A stretch of 31,094 nt of DNA from Tissierellaceae bacterium. Its GTDB lineage: Bacteria > Bacillota > Clostridia > Tissierellales > Tissierellaceae. The notes beneath the pieces were generated by a model, which saw nothing but the letters and a program-made list of their open reading frames with translations, ran no database searches and had not been told where the DNA came from. Of this stretch, positions 6,209 to 15,144 are shown piece by piece. Numbering within the stretch: the stretch's first letter is position 1; each line of letters starts with the position of its first letter. The position numbers were made by a program, and so were the translations under genes. The DNA lies in contig JALNZV010000021.1 in assembly GCA_023229175.1 (NCBI GenBank), positions 1-31,094 on the forward strand, read 5' to 3'.

Positions 6209-8561
6209 AGAAAGACTAAATAAGGAAATTTTGATATTCGACGGTGCCATGGGAACCATGGTTCAAAGCAAGGGGCTTAAATTAGGTGAGCTTCCTGAAG
6301 TATTAAATATAAAGAATCCAGAAATGATAAGGCAAATCCATCAAGACTATATAGATGCTGGAGCTATGGTATTGACAACCAACACGTTTGGAGCCAATGA
6401 ATTAAAGTTAAAAAACACCCCCTTTGAAGTAGAGGAAATAATCCATGGAGCAGTGGAAAATGCAAGAAATGCCATAGGCAGGAAAGGCATATATATCGCC
6501 TTGGACATTGGCCCCATTGGGGAACTTTTGGAGCCCATGGGTACGTTGAAGTTTGAAGATGCCTATGATATTTTTAAAAGGCAAGTTATACAGGGCGTAA
6601 AAGACGGCGTAGATTTAATCATCATAGAGACTATGACTGACTTATATGAAGCTAAGGCTGCTGTATTAGCAGCAAAGGAAAATTCTGACCTTCCAATCTT
6701 CAGCACCATGAGTTTCGAATCCAACGGCAGAACCTTTACGGGCTGCACGCCTCTTTCCATGGTTATGACATTGGAGGGACTGGGAGTAGATGCCTTGGGC
6801 ATAAATTGTTCTTTAGGACCTAGGGAAATAGAACCTATATTGGATGAAATTTTGAGGTACTCCAGAATACCTGTAATGGTTCAAGCCAATGCCGGGCTTC
6901 CCGCCATAGTTGACAATAGGCCTGTATATGACGTATTGCCAGAGGAATATGCTTATTACAGCAAAAAATTCGTTGAAAAGGGAGTAAGGGTAATCGGAGG
7001 CTGTTGTGGCACTACAGATAAATACATTCGTAAGTTGGTAGAGAAAATCGGAGATTTGAAGCCAATTTTTTTAGGCATGGAAGGCAGAAGTGGAGTATGT
7101 ACCCCCACCAAAGCGGTCCCCATAGATGGTGTGAAGGTAGTGGGCGAAAGAATTAATCCAACAGGCAAAAAACTTTTCAAGGAAGCTTTAAAAAGCGGAG
7201 ATATAGATTATATTTTAAGGGAGGCAATTGTACAGGTGGAGGCAGGGGCACATATATTAGATGTAAATGTGGGATTGCCGGAGATTGACGAAGTAAAGAC
7301 TATGGTCCAGGTAATCAAGGAGATACAGTCTATTCTCGATATACCTCTGCAAATAGATTCTGCCGACCCAAAGGTCATAGAAGCAGGTCTTAGGGTTTAC
7401 AACGGAAAGGCCATAGTAAACTCTGTCAATGGAGAAGAAAAGGTACTAGATGAGATACTCCCCATAGTGAAGAAATACGGCGGTGCCATAGTAGGCCTTA
7501 CTCTAGATGAAAAGGGAATACCGAATACTGCTTTAGGTCGATTTAAAATAGCTGAAAGAATAGTGAATAAGGCAGAAGAGTATGGTATCAGAAGAGAGGA
7601 TGTATATATAGATTGTCTTACCCTAACGGCTGCAGCCCAGCAAAAAGAAGTAAAGGAAACACTAAAGGCCATAAGGTTGGTTAAGGAACTGGGAGTAAAG
7701 ACCACATTGGGAGTATCTAATGTCTCCTTTGGATTGCCCAATAGAAAGCTAGTGAATAAAACCTTTTTTGCGGCTGCACTTTATGAAGGACTAGATTTGC
7801 CCATAATTAATCCAATGGACAAGGAAATGATGGATACGATTTTAGCATCAAATTTATTGTGGAATAAGGATATTGGCGGTAGTGAATACTTGGCAGGCCA
7901 GGTTAGCCATAATACAGGGTTTACAGAGGATAAAAACGATGAAATGGATTTATCGGATATTATAATCAAGGGCATAAAAGAAAAATCAAGAGCTGTCACA
8001 TCAAAATTGCTGGGGGAATATGAACCTTTGGAAATAGTAAACAAGTACTTAATTCCTGCTCTTGACATAGTAGGAGATAGATACGAGAAGGGAATAATTT
8101 TTCTGCCCCAATTGATACAATCTGCGGAAACGGTTAAGTCATCGTTTGAGGTTTTAAAAGAAAGCCTAAGTATCGATTCGGATATAAATATATCTAAAGG
8201 AAAAGTACTACTGGCAACAGTCAAAGGAGATATACACGATATAGGAAAAAACATTGTGAAAGTATTGTTAGAAAACTACAATTTCCAAGTGATAGATATG
8301 GGAAAAGACGTTGCCCTAGACAAGATAGTGGAAAAAGTGGCTGAAGACGATATAAAACTAGTTGGTTTATCGGCACTTATGACTACAACTGTAAAAAGTA
8401 TGGAGGAGACAATTAAGGAACTAAAAAAGGTAAATTCTGATATAAGGATTATGGTGGGTGGAGCCGTTCTAAACCGAGAATATGCACAAATGATTGAGGC
8501 GGACTTCTACGGAAGTGATGCTAAGGAAGCAGTAAAAATTGCACAGATGATTTATAGTTAG
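6198..8561 (+). CDS. metH: Cobalamin-dependent methionine synthase, short form without activation domain
   Basis: Transfers methyl from 5-methyl-THF to homocysteine through B12. Domain order in 787 residues: homocysteine-binding barrel (about 1-290) with zinc ligands C204 (GINCSLGP), C269 and C270 (GGCCGT); pterin-binding barrel (about 310-560; VVGERINPTGKK, DVNVGLPEIDE, QIDSADP); B12 cap (about 585-665; LPQLIQSAE); B12-binding domain (about 667-787) with DIHDIG (678-683), where H680 is the cobalt lower ligand. The fourth, activation domain of E. coli MetH is absent and is supplied by the upstream gene. GTG start at 6198 has GGGAGG 8 nt upstream, inside the previous gene. Confidence 0.96.
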   Translation: MDIRERLNKEILIFDGAMGTMVQSKGLKLGELPEVLNIKNPEMIRQIHQDYIDAGAMVLTTNTFGANELKLKNTPFEVEEIIHGAVENARNAIGRKGIYIALDIGPIGELLEPMGTLKFEDAYDIFKRQVIQGVKDGVDLIIIETMTDLYEAKAAVLAAKENSDLPIFSTMSFESNGRTFTGCTPLSMVMTLEGLGVDALGINCSLGPREIEPILDEILRYSRIPVMVQANAGLPAIVDNRPVYDVLPEEYAYYSKKFVEKGVRVIGGCCGTTDKYIRKLVEKIGDLKPIFLGMEGRSGVCTPTKAVPIDGVKVVGERINPTGKKLFKEALKSGDIDYILREAIVQVEAGAHILDVNVGLPEIDEVKTMVQVIKEIQSILDIPLQIDSADPKVIEAGLRVYNGKAIVNSVNGEEKVLDEILPIVKKYGGAIVGLTLDEKGIPNTALGRFKIAERIVNKAEEYGIRREDVYIDCLTLTAAAQQKEVKETLKAIRLVKELGVKTTLGVSNVSFGLPNRKLVNKTFFAAALYEGLDLPIINPMDKEMMDTILASNLLWNKDIGGSEYLAGQVSHNTGFTEDKNDEMDLSDIIIKGIKEKSRAVTSKLLGEYEPLEIVNKYLIPALDIVGDRYEKGIIFLPQLIQSAETVKSSFEVLKESLSIDSDINISKGKVLLATVKGDIHDIGKNIVKVLLENYNFQVIDMGKDVALDKIVEKVAEDDIKLVGLSALMTTTVKSMEETIKELKKVNSDIRIMVGGAVLNREYAQMIEADFYGSDAKEAVKIAQMIYS

Positions 8562-8635
8562 TAAAGCTGTTTATATGGCAAGTTTTCATAAATTCCGTAA
8601 AATTGAAATATTTATGGCAAATAAATACCCCCATG

Positions 8636-8644
8636 TGGTATAAT
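8636..8644 (+). promoter_or_regulatory. Extended -10 promoter of the CoA-disulfide reductase gene
   Basis: TGGTATAAT is a perfect extended -10 about 54 nt upstream of the ATG; no good -35 is seen. The 136-nt gap after metH shows no clear terminator. Confidence 0.6.
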
Positions 8645-8697
8645 GTTATTATGTTTACAAAGTTACTTTAGTTCCATAAATAAAAGGAGGAGTTTTA

Positions 8698-10407
8698 ATG
8701 AACGTAAAGCCAAAAAGAGTATTAGTAATAGGCGGTGTGGCGGGCGGGGCTTCGGCAGCCACTAGAGTTAGAAGGTTAGATGAATCTTGTGAGATTATAA
8801 TGTTCGAAAAGGGACCTCACGTTTCATTCTCTAATTGTGCCCTTCCATTCCACCTAAGCGGTATGATTGAAGATAGCGAGGAATTGGTATTAATGCAGCC
8901 TGAAGATTTCTACAATGATTACAGAATAGACGCTCGCGTCAATACTGAGGTTCTAGAAATTGACAGGGGGAGAAAAGAACTAAAGGTAAAGGACTTATTA
9001 ACTGGAAAAGAGTATACGGAAGCTTACGACAAATTAATTCTTTCCCCAGGAGCAAATCCCATAGTTCCACCCTTTGAAGGAAGCGATTTGGTTAATGTTT
9101 TCACCATTAGAAATGTAAAAGACATTAGAAATCTAAACGAATTTGTCAAGGAAAACAAACTCAAAGAAATAACCGTTATCGGAGGCGGTTTCATAGGGGT
9201 TGAAGCTGCAGAAAATTTGAGAATGGCAGGATATGACATAACCTTAATAGAGGCTATGCCACAAATAATGAGACCATTTGACTACGACATGGTACAGATT
9301 TTGCACAAAGAAATCATGGATCAGGGCATAGAACTAATTGTCAACGATAAAGTAGCTAAATTTGAAAAGGATACAGTAGTATTAGACTCCGGCAAAAAAG
9401 TATATGCAGAGGCAGTAGTTATGGCCATAGGTGTATCGCCAGAGACTAGTTTAGCCAAAAAGGCAGGGCTTGAGATTGGACAAACTGGTGCAATATATGT
9501 AAATCAAAACTTCAGGACTTCTGATAAAGATATTTATGCCATAGGAGATGCCATAGAAGTATTTAATAGGCTTTTGCACAATCAAAGTAAATTGGCATTG
9601 GCAGGGCCAGCTCAAAAGCAAGCAAGAGCTGCTGCAGACCATATTTATGGCAGACCAGTAAACAACACAGGTGTAATCGGTTCATCTGTCATAAAAGTCT
9701 TTGACTACAACGGGGCTTCAACAGGATTGACAGAGGGACTAATAGAGGCTACTAAGATGCAGATAAGATATGATTCTGTACTTTTAAGTCCGCAGGACAA
9801 GGTAAGTATAATGCCTGATGCTGAAGCGATATACTTTAAATTAATCTTTGAAGTGCCAACGGGAAGGGTACTAGGAGCACAAGCCATTGGCAAGGGCAAC
9901 GTGGATAAGCGTATAGATGTTATTGCTACTTTAATTAAATTTAACGGTACTTTAGAGGATCTGAAAGATTTAGAATTATGCTATGCACCTCCATTTGGCA
10001 ATGCTAGGGATGTAGTAAACTTCGCAGCCCTTACGGGATTAAATGTACTTCATAGCTGTTTCAAACAAGTTCATATAGATAAAGTAAGAGAACTTGTGGA
10101 AGAGGGCGCCTTTATAATAGATGTAAGAGATAAGGAATCTTTCGAAAAGGGACACATTAAAAACGCAGTCAATATTCCTTTACAGCAAGTAAGAGATAGG
10201 ATAGATGAGATACCAAAGGACAAGCCAGTATATTTACAATGTAAAACAGGCCAAAAGAGTTATAACACCATAATGGCATTGCAGCATTTAGGATTTGAAA
10301 ATGTAATTAACATATCAGGTGGATTTGAGGGACTTTCATTCTATGAGTATTTCAACGACAAATCTACAGGAAGGGAACCAATAGTTACAGGATATAATTT
10401 CGGATAA
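8698..10407 (+). CDS. cdr: CoA-disulfide reductase / NAD(P)H persulfide reductase with C-terminal rhodanese domain
   Basis: FAD and NAD(P)H-dependent enzyme of the pyridine nucleotide-disulfide family that reduces CoA disulfide or CoA/polysulfide persulfides in the cytoplasm. N-terminal FAD motif VLVIGGVAGGASAA (8-21); active-site single cysteine SFSNCALP with C47; NAD-binding ITVIGGGFIGVEAAE (about 159-173); second FAD motif DIYAIGDA; C-terminal dimer region with CYAPPFGNARDVVN. A rhodanese domain (about 460-560) follows, with active-site loop CKTGQKS (C515), so both catalytic Cys are present. This is the CoADR-RHD fusion layout (569 residues). It is a single-gene unit with AAAGGAGG before the ATG and a strong terminator behind. 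Likely role: oxidative stress or sulfane-sulfur handling. Confidence 0.9.
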   Translation: MNVKPKRVLVIGGVAGGASAATRVRRLDESCEIIMFEKGPHVSFSNCALPFHLSGMIEDSEELVLMQPEDFYNDYRIDARVNTEVLEIDRGRKELKVKDLLTGKEYTEAYDKLILSPGANPIVPPFEGSDLVNVFTIRNVKDIRNLNEFVKENKLKEITVIGGGFIGVEAAENLRMAGYDITLIEAMPQIMRPFDYDMVQILHKEIMDQGIELIVNDKVAKFEKDTVVLDSGKKVYAEAVVMAIGVSPETSLAKKAGLEIGQTGAIYVNQNFRTSDKDIYAIGDAIEVFNRLLHNQSKLALAGPAQKQARAAADHIYGRPVNNTGVIGSSVIKVFDYNGASTGLTEGLIEATKMQIRYDSVLLSPQDKVSIMPDAEAIYFKLIFEVPTGRVLGAQAIGKGNVDKRIDVIATLIKFNGTLEDLKDLELCYAPPFGNARDVVNFAALTGLNVLHSCFKQVHIDKVRELVEEGAFIIDVRDKESFEKGHIKNAVNIPLQQVRDRIDEIPKDKPVYLQCKTGQKSYNTIMALQHLGFENVINISGGFEGLSFYEYFNDKSTGREPIVTGYNFG

Positions 10408-10414
10408 ATAAAAG

Positions 10415-10450
10415 AGCCCTTGGATGAGTATTCATCTAGGGGCTATATTT
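10415..10450. terminator. Bidirectional terminator
   Basis: A 13-bp stem (10415-10427 with 10432-10444, two G-U pairs, loop GTAT) has T-rich flanks on both strands. It lies between the convergent reductase and lipoprotein genes. Confidence 0.82.
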
Positions 10451-12012
10451 TATTCAAAAATATATTTTACTGTTTTTCTAAAATCCTCATCGACTATATA
10501 ATTGGTGTTTTCCAAGGTCTCCAGAAACCTTTTCACTAAGTTCCCAAAGACAGTATAAGAGTATCTTTCAGCTGTGTTTTCAAATTCGGTCAGGGCTTCA
10601 TCCTTAATTCTCAAGTTTGTATCGTAGTTGGGAAGGTGTAAATCTCCATAAAAATATACTTGCAAATATCTATGGTATATTTCAATTACTTGGGGCAAAA
10701 ATTCCGAGTATGGATAAACAATTTTAAAACTTTCTGCAAGCAATATCCTGTCTATTAGTTTGTCGGTGGAAATCATCAGTGAACCGTCCCTCATAAAGGG
10801 TTCGTTAGTATCTAAAGCTAATATCTTTATATAATCCCTGTATTCATTTGTTATGTTTTCACTGAATAAATCTAGAAATTTTTGATAGTCAATTGAGTAA
10901 AAATACATGCCCTCAGAAAGGTCCAGCTTATATCCTAGATTTATACATTCAATTAGGTTGTTTTTTATTTCCTGCACATCTTTCAATGTTTTTTCCCTGT
11001 TTAAATATTCTATACTATTAATTTTGTCTAAAGATAAACCGTATTTTTCAAACAAATAGTCATAGTTTTTTTCATACTGGTACTCTGCAAATAAATTAGA
11101 AATTTCCTCAGTGTGTGCATCTATATTGTCTTTTAACATCATTATATAAGATTTTAACAGGCTTACGTTGTCAGACCTAGATAGTAGGCTTTTGTTTTCT
11201 GAAAAGAAATCTAGTGCTAACGGTAAATTATCCTTTATCAATTCTTCAACTCTTTGAAAAACGGTCTTATCGGAGGCCTCCAGTGACAGGTCCCCTCTCT
11301 CTACTTTAATTAAATCGGCACCATCTTTTCCATTCCATTTGTACCACAGGGTCATTTTTTCAGAATTCAATACAGTAAAGTCCAAAGTTTCCGGATCTAT
11401 GGTGTAAACGCTAAATTCCAATATCCCATCTTCGTCTATATCCCTTATTTCATTATTTGCATATATGGAAATAAGGGAGACCTTATTGTCGTCGAATATA
11501 TTTTTTAACTTACCATCCTCTAAGATAAATCCATATGTCATGCCGGAATGGGCTCCTATGTTATTATTTAGTAAAATTCCATTGATGTCCTTTGCGATTT
11601 TCCCAATTGCTATTTGATAATTTGAGTTATCGTAGTTCATAGATACTGCATCTAATAAAATATATTTTTCACCGTCAAATTGATATACTTCCAGATTGCC
11701 TTTGTCATCTATATCCTCAGGGTCCCTCTCTTTAAATACCACCAGTTCCGGTATGTTATCATCGTCTAAATTGCCTATGGAATAGTGAGGGGGGTCAGTA
11801 TAAGGGTTTGTAACCAACTGCTCGCCAAGACGTTCCATATAATTTAGATATAGTTCATCTTTCATAAAATTGTAGGTGTTGCTCTTTGATACTATAATTT
11901 CCTTAATAGAATCCTCTAAGGAAAGAACGGCTGGAAAACTATCTTTTTTAGAGCAACCTATTAAAAAAAGTAGAATAATATATATAGAAATAAGTTTCAT
12001 TGATTTTTTCAT
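10450..12012 (-). CDS. Lipoprotein of unknown function with FG-GAP/calcium-loop-like repeats
   Basis: I do not recognise a specific family. The 520-residue protein starts with a lipoprotein signal peptide (MKKSMKL, hydrophobic stretch, lipobox LIGC with C20), so it should be anchored outside the membrane. Two acidic segments, GNLDDDNIPELVVF (80-93) and RDIDEDGILEFSVY (190-203), look like the Dx[DN]xDGxxE loops of FG-GAP/VCBS-type repeats, suggesting a partial beta-propeller and possible calcium binding in the first half. The second half (about 245-520) is helical and rich in charged residues, with no known catalytic motif. The ATG at 12012 is chosen because GGAGGGAG lies 8 nt upstream; an in-frame ATG at 12030 overlaps that site. 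Confidence 0.75.
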   Translation of the reverse strand: MKKSMKLISIYIILLFLIGCSKKDSFPAVLSLEDSIKEIIVSKSNTYNFMKDELYLNYMERLGEQLVTNPYTDPPHYSIGNLDDDNIPELVVFKERDPEDIDDKGNLEVYQFDGEKYILLDAVSMNYDNSNYQIAIGKIAKDINGILLNNNIGAHSGMTYGFILEDGKLKNIFDDNKVSLISIYANNEIRDIDEDGILEFSVYTIDPETLDFTVLNSEKMTLWYKWNGKDGADLIKVERGDLSLEASDKTVFQRVEELIKDNLPLALDFFSENKSLLSRSDNVSLLKSYIMMLKDNIDAHTEEISNLFAEYQYEKNYDYLFEKYGLSLDKINSIEYLNREKTLKDVQEIKNNLIECINLGYKLDLSEGMYFYSIDYQKFLDLFSENITNEYRDYIKILALDTNEPFMRDGSLMISTDKLIDRILLAESFKIVYPYSEFLPQVIEIYHRYLQVYFYGDLHLPNYDTNLRIKDEALTEFENTAERYSYTVFGNLVKRFLETLENTNYIVDEDFRKTVKYIFE

Positions 12013-12119
12013 TGCGAAGACTCCCTCCATAGATTATATTATACACAAAAAAACCGAAATTTGTGTAACAAAGAAGTAACAAAAAGAGTAGAAGGGCAGC
12101 TCTTTTAAGGCGAAAAGTA

Positions 12120-12148
12120 TTGACAGAAAATTAAATCAATGATAATAT
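12120..12148 (+). promoter_or_regulatory. Promoter of the nucleoside-salvage operon
   Basis: TTGACA (12120-12125) and TAATAT (12143-12148) with a 17-nt spacer. This is the only convincing promoter ahead of the ten-gene run 12197-22488. Confidence 0.7.
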
Positions 12149-12158
12149 AAAACCACAA

Positions 12159-12171
12159 GATGTCTGACATC
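12159..12171. promoter_or_regulatory. Probable operator of the GntR repressor
   Basis: GATGTC-T-GACATC is a perfect 6-bp inverted repeat around a central base, just downstream of the -10 at about the transcription start and 26 nt before the GntR gene. Position and symmetry suit autoregulation by the HutC-type dimer encoded next. Confidence 0.6.
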
Positions 12172-12196
12172 ATACAAGGTGGGGATTGATATTAAT

Positions 12197-12934
12197 ATGA
12201 AGATTAAAGGAAAAACAGTTAGTTTAAGCCAGATTGCAAAAAAGAAAATTAAAGAGTATATCGATAATGAGGGCCTACAATCTGATGATATTTTGCCATC
12301 TGAGGGACTTTTAATGGAGAAATTGGGCGTAAGCAGATATACGGTAAGGGAAGCCCTAGCCCTTCTTGAGCAGGAAAGAACCGTATATAAAGTACAAGGG
12401 AAGGGAACTTTTGTAAATAGAAAGCCCATAAACATTGAATCTGGATTGGAAAAGCTAGATAGCATTACGGAAATTATCAAGAGTTTTGGATACATGCCGG
12501 GAACAAAATGGATAGCCGTTGAAAGAGGCGAACCTACTGAAGATATGGTAGAAAAGTTTGGGCTAAAAGAAGGAGAGAAAGTAGTTACATTTAAGAGATT
12601 GAGAACTGCAGATGGGGAAGCAGCTGCATATCTCGTAGATACAATTCCAGAAAAATATCTGGGAGATAGGGATGCAGAAGATATTAAAACTGAATCTTTG
12701 TTTACTTTTTTTGAAAAGGAACTGGATATAGTTATAGAATATGCAATCACAGAGATTTCTCCCGTATTTCCAACGATGGAGATGATTAAATACTTGGAAG
12801 TGGATAAAAGCTCTTTATTTTTATTATTTCATCAACTTCATCACGACAGAGATGGAAGGTTAATATTGTATTCATTCGATTATTTCGATCCGAAGATATT
12901 TAATTTTAAAGTAAACAGAATTCGCATTAACTAG
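12197..12934 (+). CDS. GntR family (HutC/UTRA) transcriptional regulator
   Basis: The N-terminal winged helix-turn-helix (about 8-73) shows ILPSEGLLMEKLGVSRYTV, REALALLEQE and the wing KVQGKGTFV, all standard for GntR proteins. The C-terminal half (about 85-245) has the UTRA ligand-binding pattern of HutC/FarR members (KRLRTADGEAAAYLVDTIP, then FFEKELDIVIEYA and a conserved end with LFHQLHHDRDGRLILYS). Being first in the operon, it probably represses the importer and salvage genes and is released by a small intermediate such as a deoxy- or methylthio-ribose phosphate; the ligand is inference. ATG 12197 is preferred, although GTG 12179 is in frame; the GGTGGGG site is 12 nt from the ATG, a little far. 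Confidence 0.9.
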   Translation: MKIKGKTVSLSQIAKKKIKEYIDNEGLQSDDILPSEGLLMEKLGVSRYTVREALALLEQERTVYKVQGKGTFVNRKPINIESGLEKLDSITEIIKSFGYMPGTKWIAVERGEPTEDMVEKFGLKEGEKVVTFKRLRTADGEAAAYLVDTIPEKYLGDRDAEDIKTESLFTFFEKELDIVIEYAITEISPVFPTMEMIKYLEVDKSSLFLLFHQLHHDRDGRLILYSFDYFDPKIFNFKVNRIRIN

Positions 12935-12945
12935 GGGGGATTTTA

Positions 12946-13884
12946 ATGAAAGTACTGTATTACGATGGGAATTTAAGATATGTGGAGGATTATCCCATGC
13001 CGAGTATTGGCATAGGGGAGAGTCTTATAAAAGTCATTATGAGCTCAATATGCAATACAGACAGGGAAATATTAAAAGGATATAGGCCGGACTTCAAAGG
13101 AGTTTTAGGCCATGAGTTCGTTGGGATAGTAGCCGAATCCGACAATTCAGAAATCATAGGTAAACGGGTTGTAGGTGAAATAAATGAAAATTGCGGAGAA
13201 TGTATATATTGTAGGACTTGCAGGCCTACTCATTGTGAGAATAGAAAAGTTTTAGGAATTTCAGGAAAAGATGGATGTTTTTCAGAATATATTGTTATGA
13301 AAAATCAATTGTTACATGTCGTACCCGATGAACTTCCCTCGGAGGTAGCCATATTTACAGAACCTTTGGCTGCTGCACTTGAGATTATGGAACAGGCTCA
13401 CATAAAACCCTCTACAAATGTGGCAATAATAGGCGATGGACGCCTTGCATATATGATAGGTCAGGTAGTAGCCTTAACAGGGGCTGATTTGACTATAATT
13501 GGCAGGCACGAAGAAAAGTTAAAGTTATTTTCTAATTTTGCTAATACATCTGTAAATGCAGATGGTAGCTATGAGCTGGTAATTGATGCATCAGGTTCGC
13601 CAACGGGCATACTTACAGCTCAAAAGATAGTGAGAAAAAGAGGCACCATAATTATCAAGACTACTTATGCAGGAGAGGTGCAAATTAACATGAGTGACTT
13701 TGTTGTAAACGAAGTTACCATAAAAGGCAGTAGATGCGGGCCTTTTAAGCCAGCTTTACAACTATTGAAATCAGGTTTAGTTAGTCTTCCAGAAATTGAT
13801 TTATATGAGCTGAAAGACTACAAAGATGCCTTTAGTTCAAATGCTTTTAAGGCTGGATTTAAAATGATAGATACAAATAATTAA
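12946..13884 (+). CDS. Zinc-dependent MDR-family dehydrogenase
   Basis: Medium-chain alcohol dehydrogenase fold. Catalytic zinc ligands: C36 (SSICNTDRE), H56-E57 (GHEF) and E139 (FTEPLAAALE). The structural-zinc loop has C83, C86, C89 and C97 (plus C92). The nucleotide-binding motif AIIGDGRLAYMIGQ lies at about 160-173. At 312 residues it is about 30-40 shorter than usual alcohol dehydrogenases, but all metal ligands are present. It lies 11 nt after the GntR gene and 17 nt before the importer lipoprotein, inside the salvage operon. Likely job: interconvert an alcohol and aldehyde in the pathway, for example reducing the acetaldehyde or 2-(methylthio)acetaldehyde made by the aldolase. That substrate is inference from context. 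Confidence 0.85.
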   Translation: MKVLYYDGNLRYVEDYPMPSIGIGESLIKVIMSSICNTDREILKGYRPDFKGVLGHEFVGIVAESDNSEIIGKRVVGEINENCGECIYCRTCRPTHCENRKVLGISGKDGCFSEYIVMKNQLLHVVPDELPSEVAIFTEPLAAALEIMEQAHIKPSTNVAIIGDGRLAYMIGQVVALTGADLTIIGRHEEKLKLFSNFANTSVNADGSYELVIDASGSPTGILTAQKIVRKRGTIIIKTTYAGEVQINMSDFVVNEVTIKGSRCGPFKPALQLLKSGLVSLPEIDLYELKDYKDAFSSNAFKAGFKMIDTNN

Positions 13885-13901
13885 ATTTAGGGAGGATGAC
13901 T

Positions 13902-15041
13902 ATGAAAGGGAAAAAGGGTATTGTTTTAAAATTGTTAATTGCAGTATTGTTGTTGACAGTGGTGTTGTCAGGATGTACAAGCGAAAAAGCACCAGAGGTT
14001 TCTGAAGATGGTTTAAAGATTGCCATTGTCACAAGTCCTTCTGGCGTAGATGATGGATCATTTAACGAGGACAATTACAATGGAGTGCTGAAATTTATCG
14101 ATTCAAATCCTTCGGCGACAGTAAAAGCTGTAAAGGAACCGACAGGAGACCCTTCAGCAGCAGTAAAGGCAGTTGAAGATGTTGTGGCAGATTACGATGT
14201 AATAATTACCCCAGGTTTCCAATTTGCCGGTATATCTTCTGTAGCATTGGAAAATCCAACTAAGAAATTTGTATTGATAGATTCTTTCCCCGAGGAACAA
14301 GATGGGGCTGAATTATTTGATAATGTATATGCCATGACCTTTGCCGAGGAGGAAAGCGGATTTTTGGCAGGGATGGCAGCTGCATTGGAAACTAAGACCA
14401 ATAAAGTTGCAGTTGTAAATGGAATAGCATTCCCATCAAATGTAAACTATCAGTATGGATTTGAATCAGGCGTCAACTACGTAAATGCTAAATATGGCAA
14501 AAATGTAGAATATGTAGAATTGCCATCCTATGCAGGTACTGATGTTACAGGTGTAGATGTCAAAGGAAACTATGCAGGTTCTTTCGCAGATGAGGCCACT
14601 GGCAAGGTAGTGGGCAATGCGCTGATTTCAGAAGGCTGTGATATAATATTTGTCGCCGCAGGAGGAACAGGAAACGGCGTATTTACAGCAGCTAAAGAGG
14701 CATCTAGCGATGTGAAAGTAATCGGTTGCGATGTAGACCAATTTGACGATGGAGTAAGTGGAGATGGAAATGTTGTCCTTACTTCCGTATTAAAGGTGAT
14801 GAATATCAATGTGGAAAGGTCACTAAATGCGGTTGAAGACGGAACGTTTAAGGGTGATAATGTATTGCTTAGGGCCGATACAGATTCTACAGGATACGTT
14901 AATAAAGATGGACGCCATCAGTTATCTGCGGATACAGTGGCAAAAATCGACGAAGCCTACGAATTGCTGAAAAAAGGCGAAATCGTGCCTGCAGCAAATT
15001 TCAACGGAATAACTTCAGATTCTTTTCCAGGATTGCCTTAG
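13902..15041 (+). CDS. BMP-family nucleoside ABC transporter substrate-binding lipoprotein
   Basis: The 379-residue protein has a lipoprotein signal peptide ending LSGC (C25). The mature part matches the BMP/PnrA/TmpC family that binds purine nucleosides: KIAIVTSPSGVDDGSFNEDNYNG, VEDVVADYDVIITPGFQF, MTFAEEESGFLAGMAA, GFESGVNYV, and IFVAAGGTGNGVFTAAKE with VIGCDVDQ. It is followed by the double ATPase and two permeases of the same transporter type. Given the downstream phosphorylase, isomerase and aldolase, the cargo is probably a purine nucleoside such as 5'-methylthioadenosine or 5'-deoxyadenosine (inference). Start 13902 has GGGAGG 6 nt upstream; an ATG at 13896 abuts the site. A long hairpin follows the stop. 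Confidence 0.93.
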   Translation: MKGKKGIVLKLLIAVLLLTVVLSGCTSEKAPEVSEDGLKIAIVTSPSGVDDGSFNEDNYNGVLKFIDSNPSATVKAVKEPTGDPSAAVKAVEDVVADYDVIITPGFQFAGISSVALENPTKKFVLIDSFPEEQDGAELFDNVYAMTFAEEESGFLAGMAAALETKTNKVAVVNGIAFPSNVNYQYGFESGVNYVNAKYGKNVEYVELPSYAGTDVTGVDVKGNYAGSFADEATGKVVGNALISEGCDIIFVAAGGTGNGVFTAAKEASSDVKVIGCDVDQFDDGVSGDGNVVLTSVLKVMNINVERSLNAVEDGTFKGDNVLLRADTDSTGYVNKDGRHQLSADTVAKIDEAYELLKKGEIVPAANFNGITSDSFPGLP

Positions 15042-15056
15042 GAAAAAATAATTTAA

Positions 15057-15105
15057 GAAAACTTATCGCTTTCTATTGGCAAAGCATAGAAAGCGATAAG
15101 TTTTC
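15057..15105 (+). terminator. Intercistronic hairpin / partial terminator inside the transporter operon
   Basis: A perfect 20-bp inverted repeat (15057-15076 with 15086-15105, 9-nt loop) lies between the binding-protein gene and the ATPase gene. The 3' arm ends TTTTC and is followed by AT-rich sequence, so it can act as a leaky terminator or 3'-end stabiliser and give more binding protein than membrane subunits, as known in other ABC operons. Confidence 0.6.
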
Positions 15106-15144
15106 ATATATATCTTTACGACAATAAGACTAAGGAGAATGGTC

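Noticed and set aside
7397..8254. Minus-strand open frames inside metH
   Set aside because: They are mirror frames of strongly conserved MetH coding sequence and show no motif or ribosome binding site.
12136..12750. 204-codon open frame on the minus strand opposite the GntR gene
   Set aside because: No recognisable domain, serine/phenylalanine-rich antisense composition, and the plus-strand frame encodes a clear GntR/UTRA protein.
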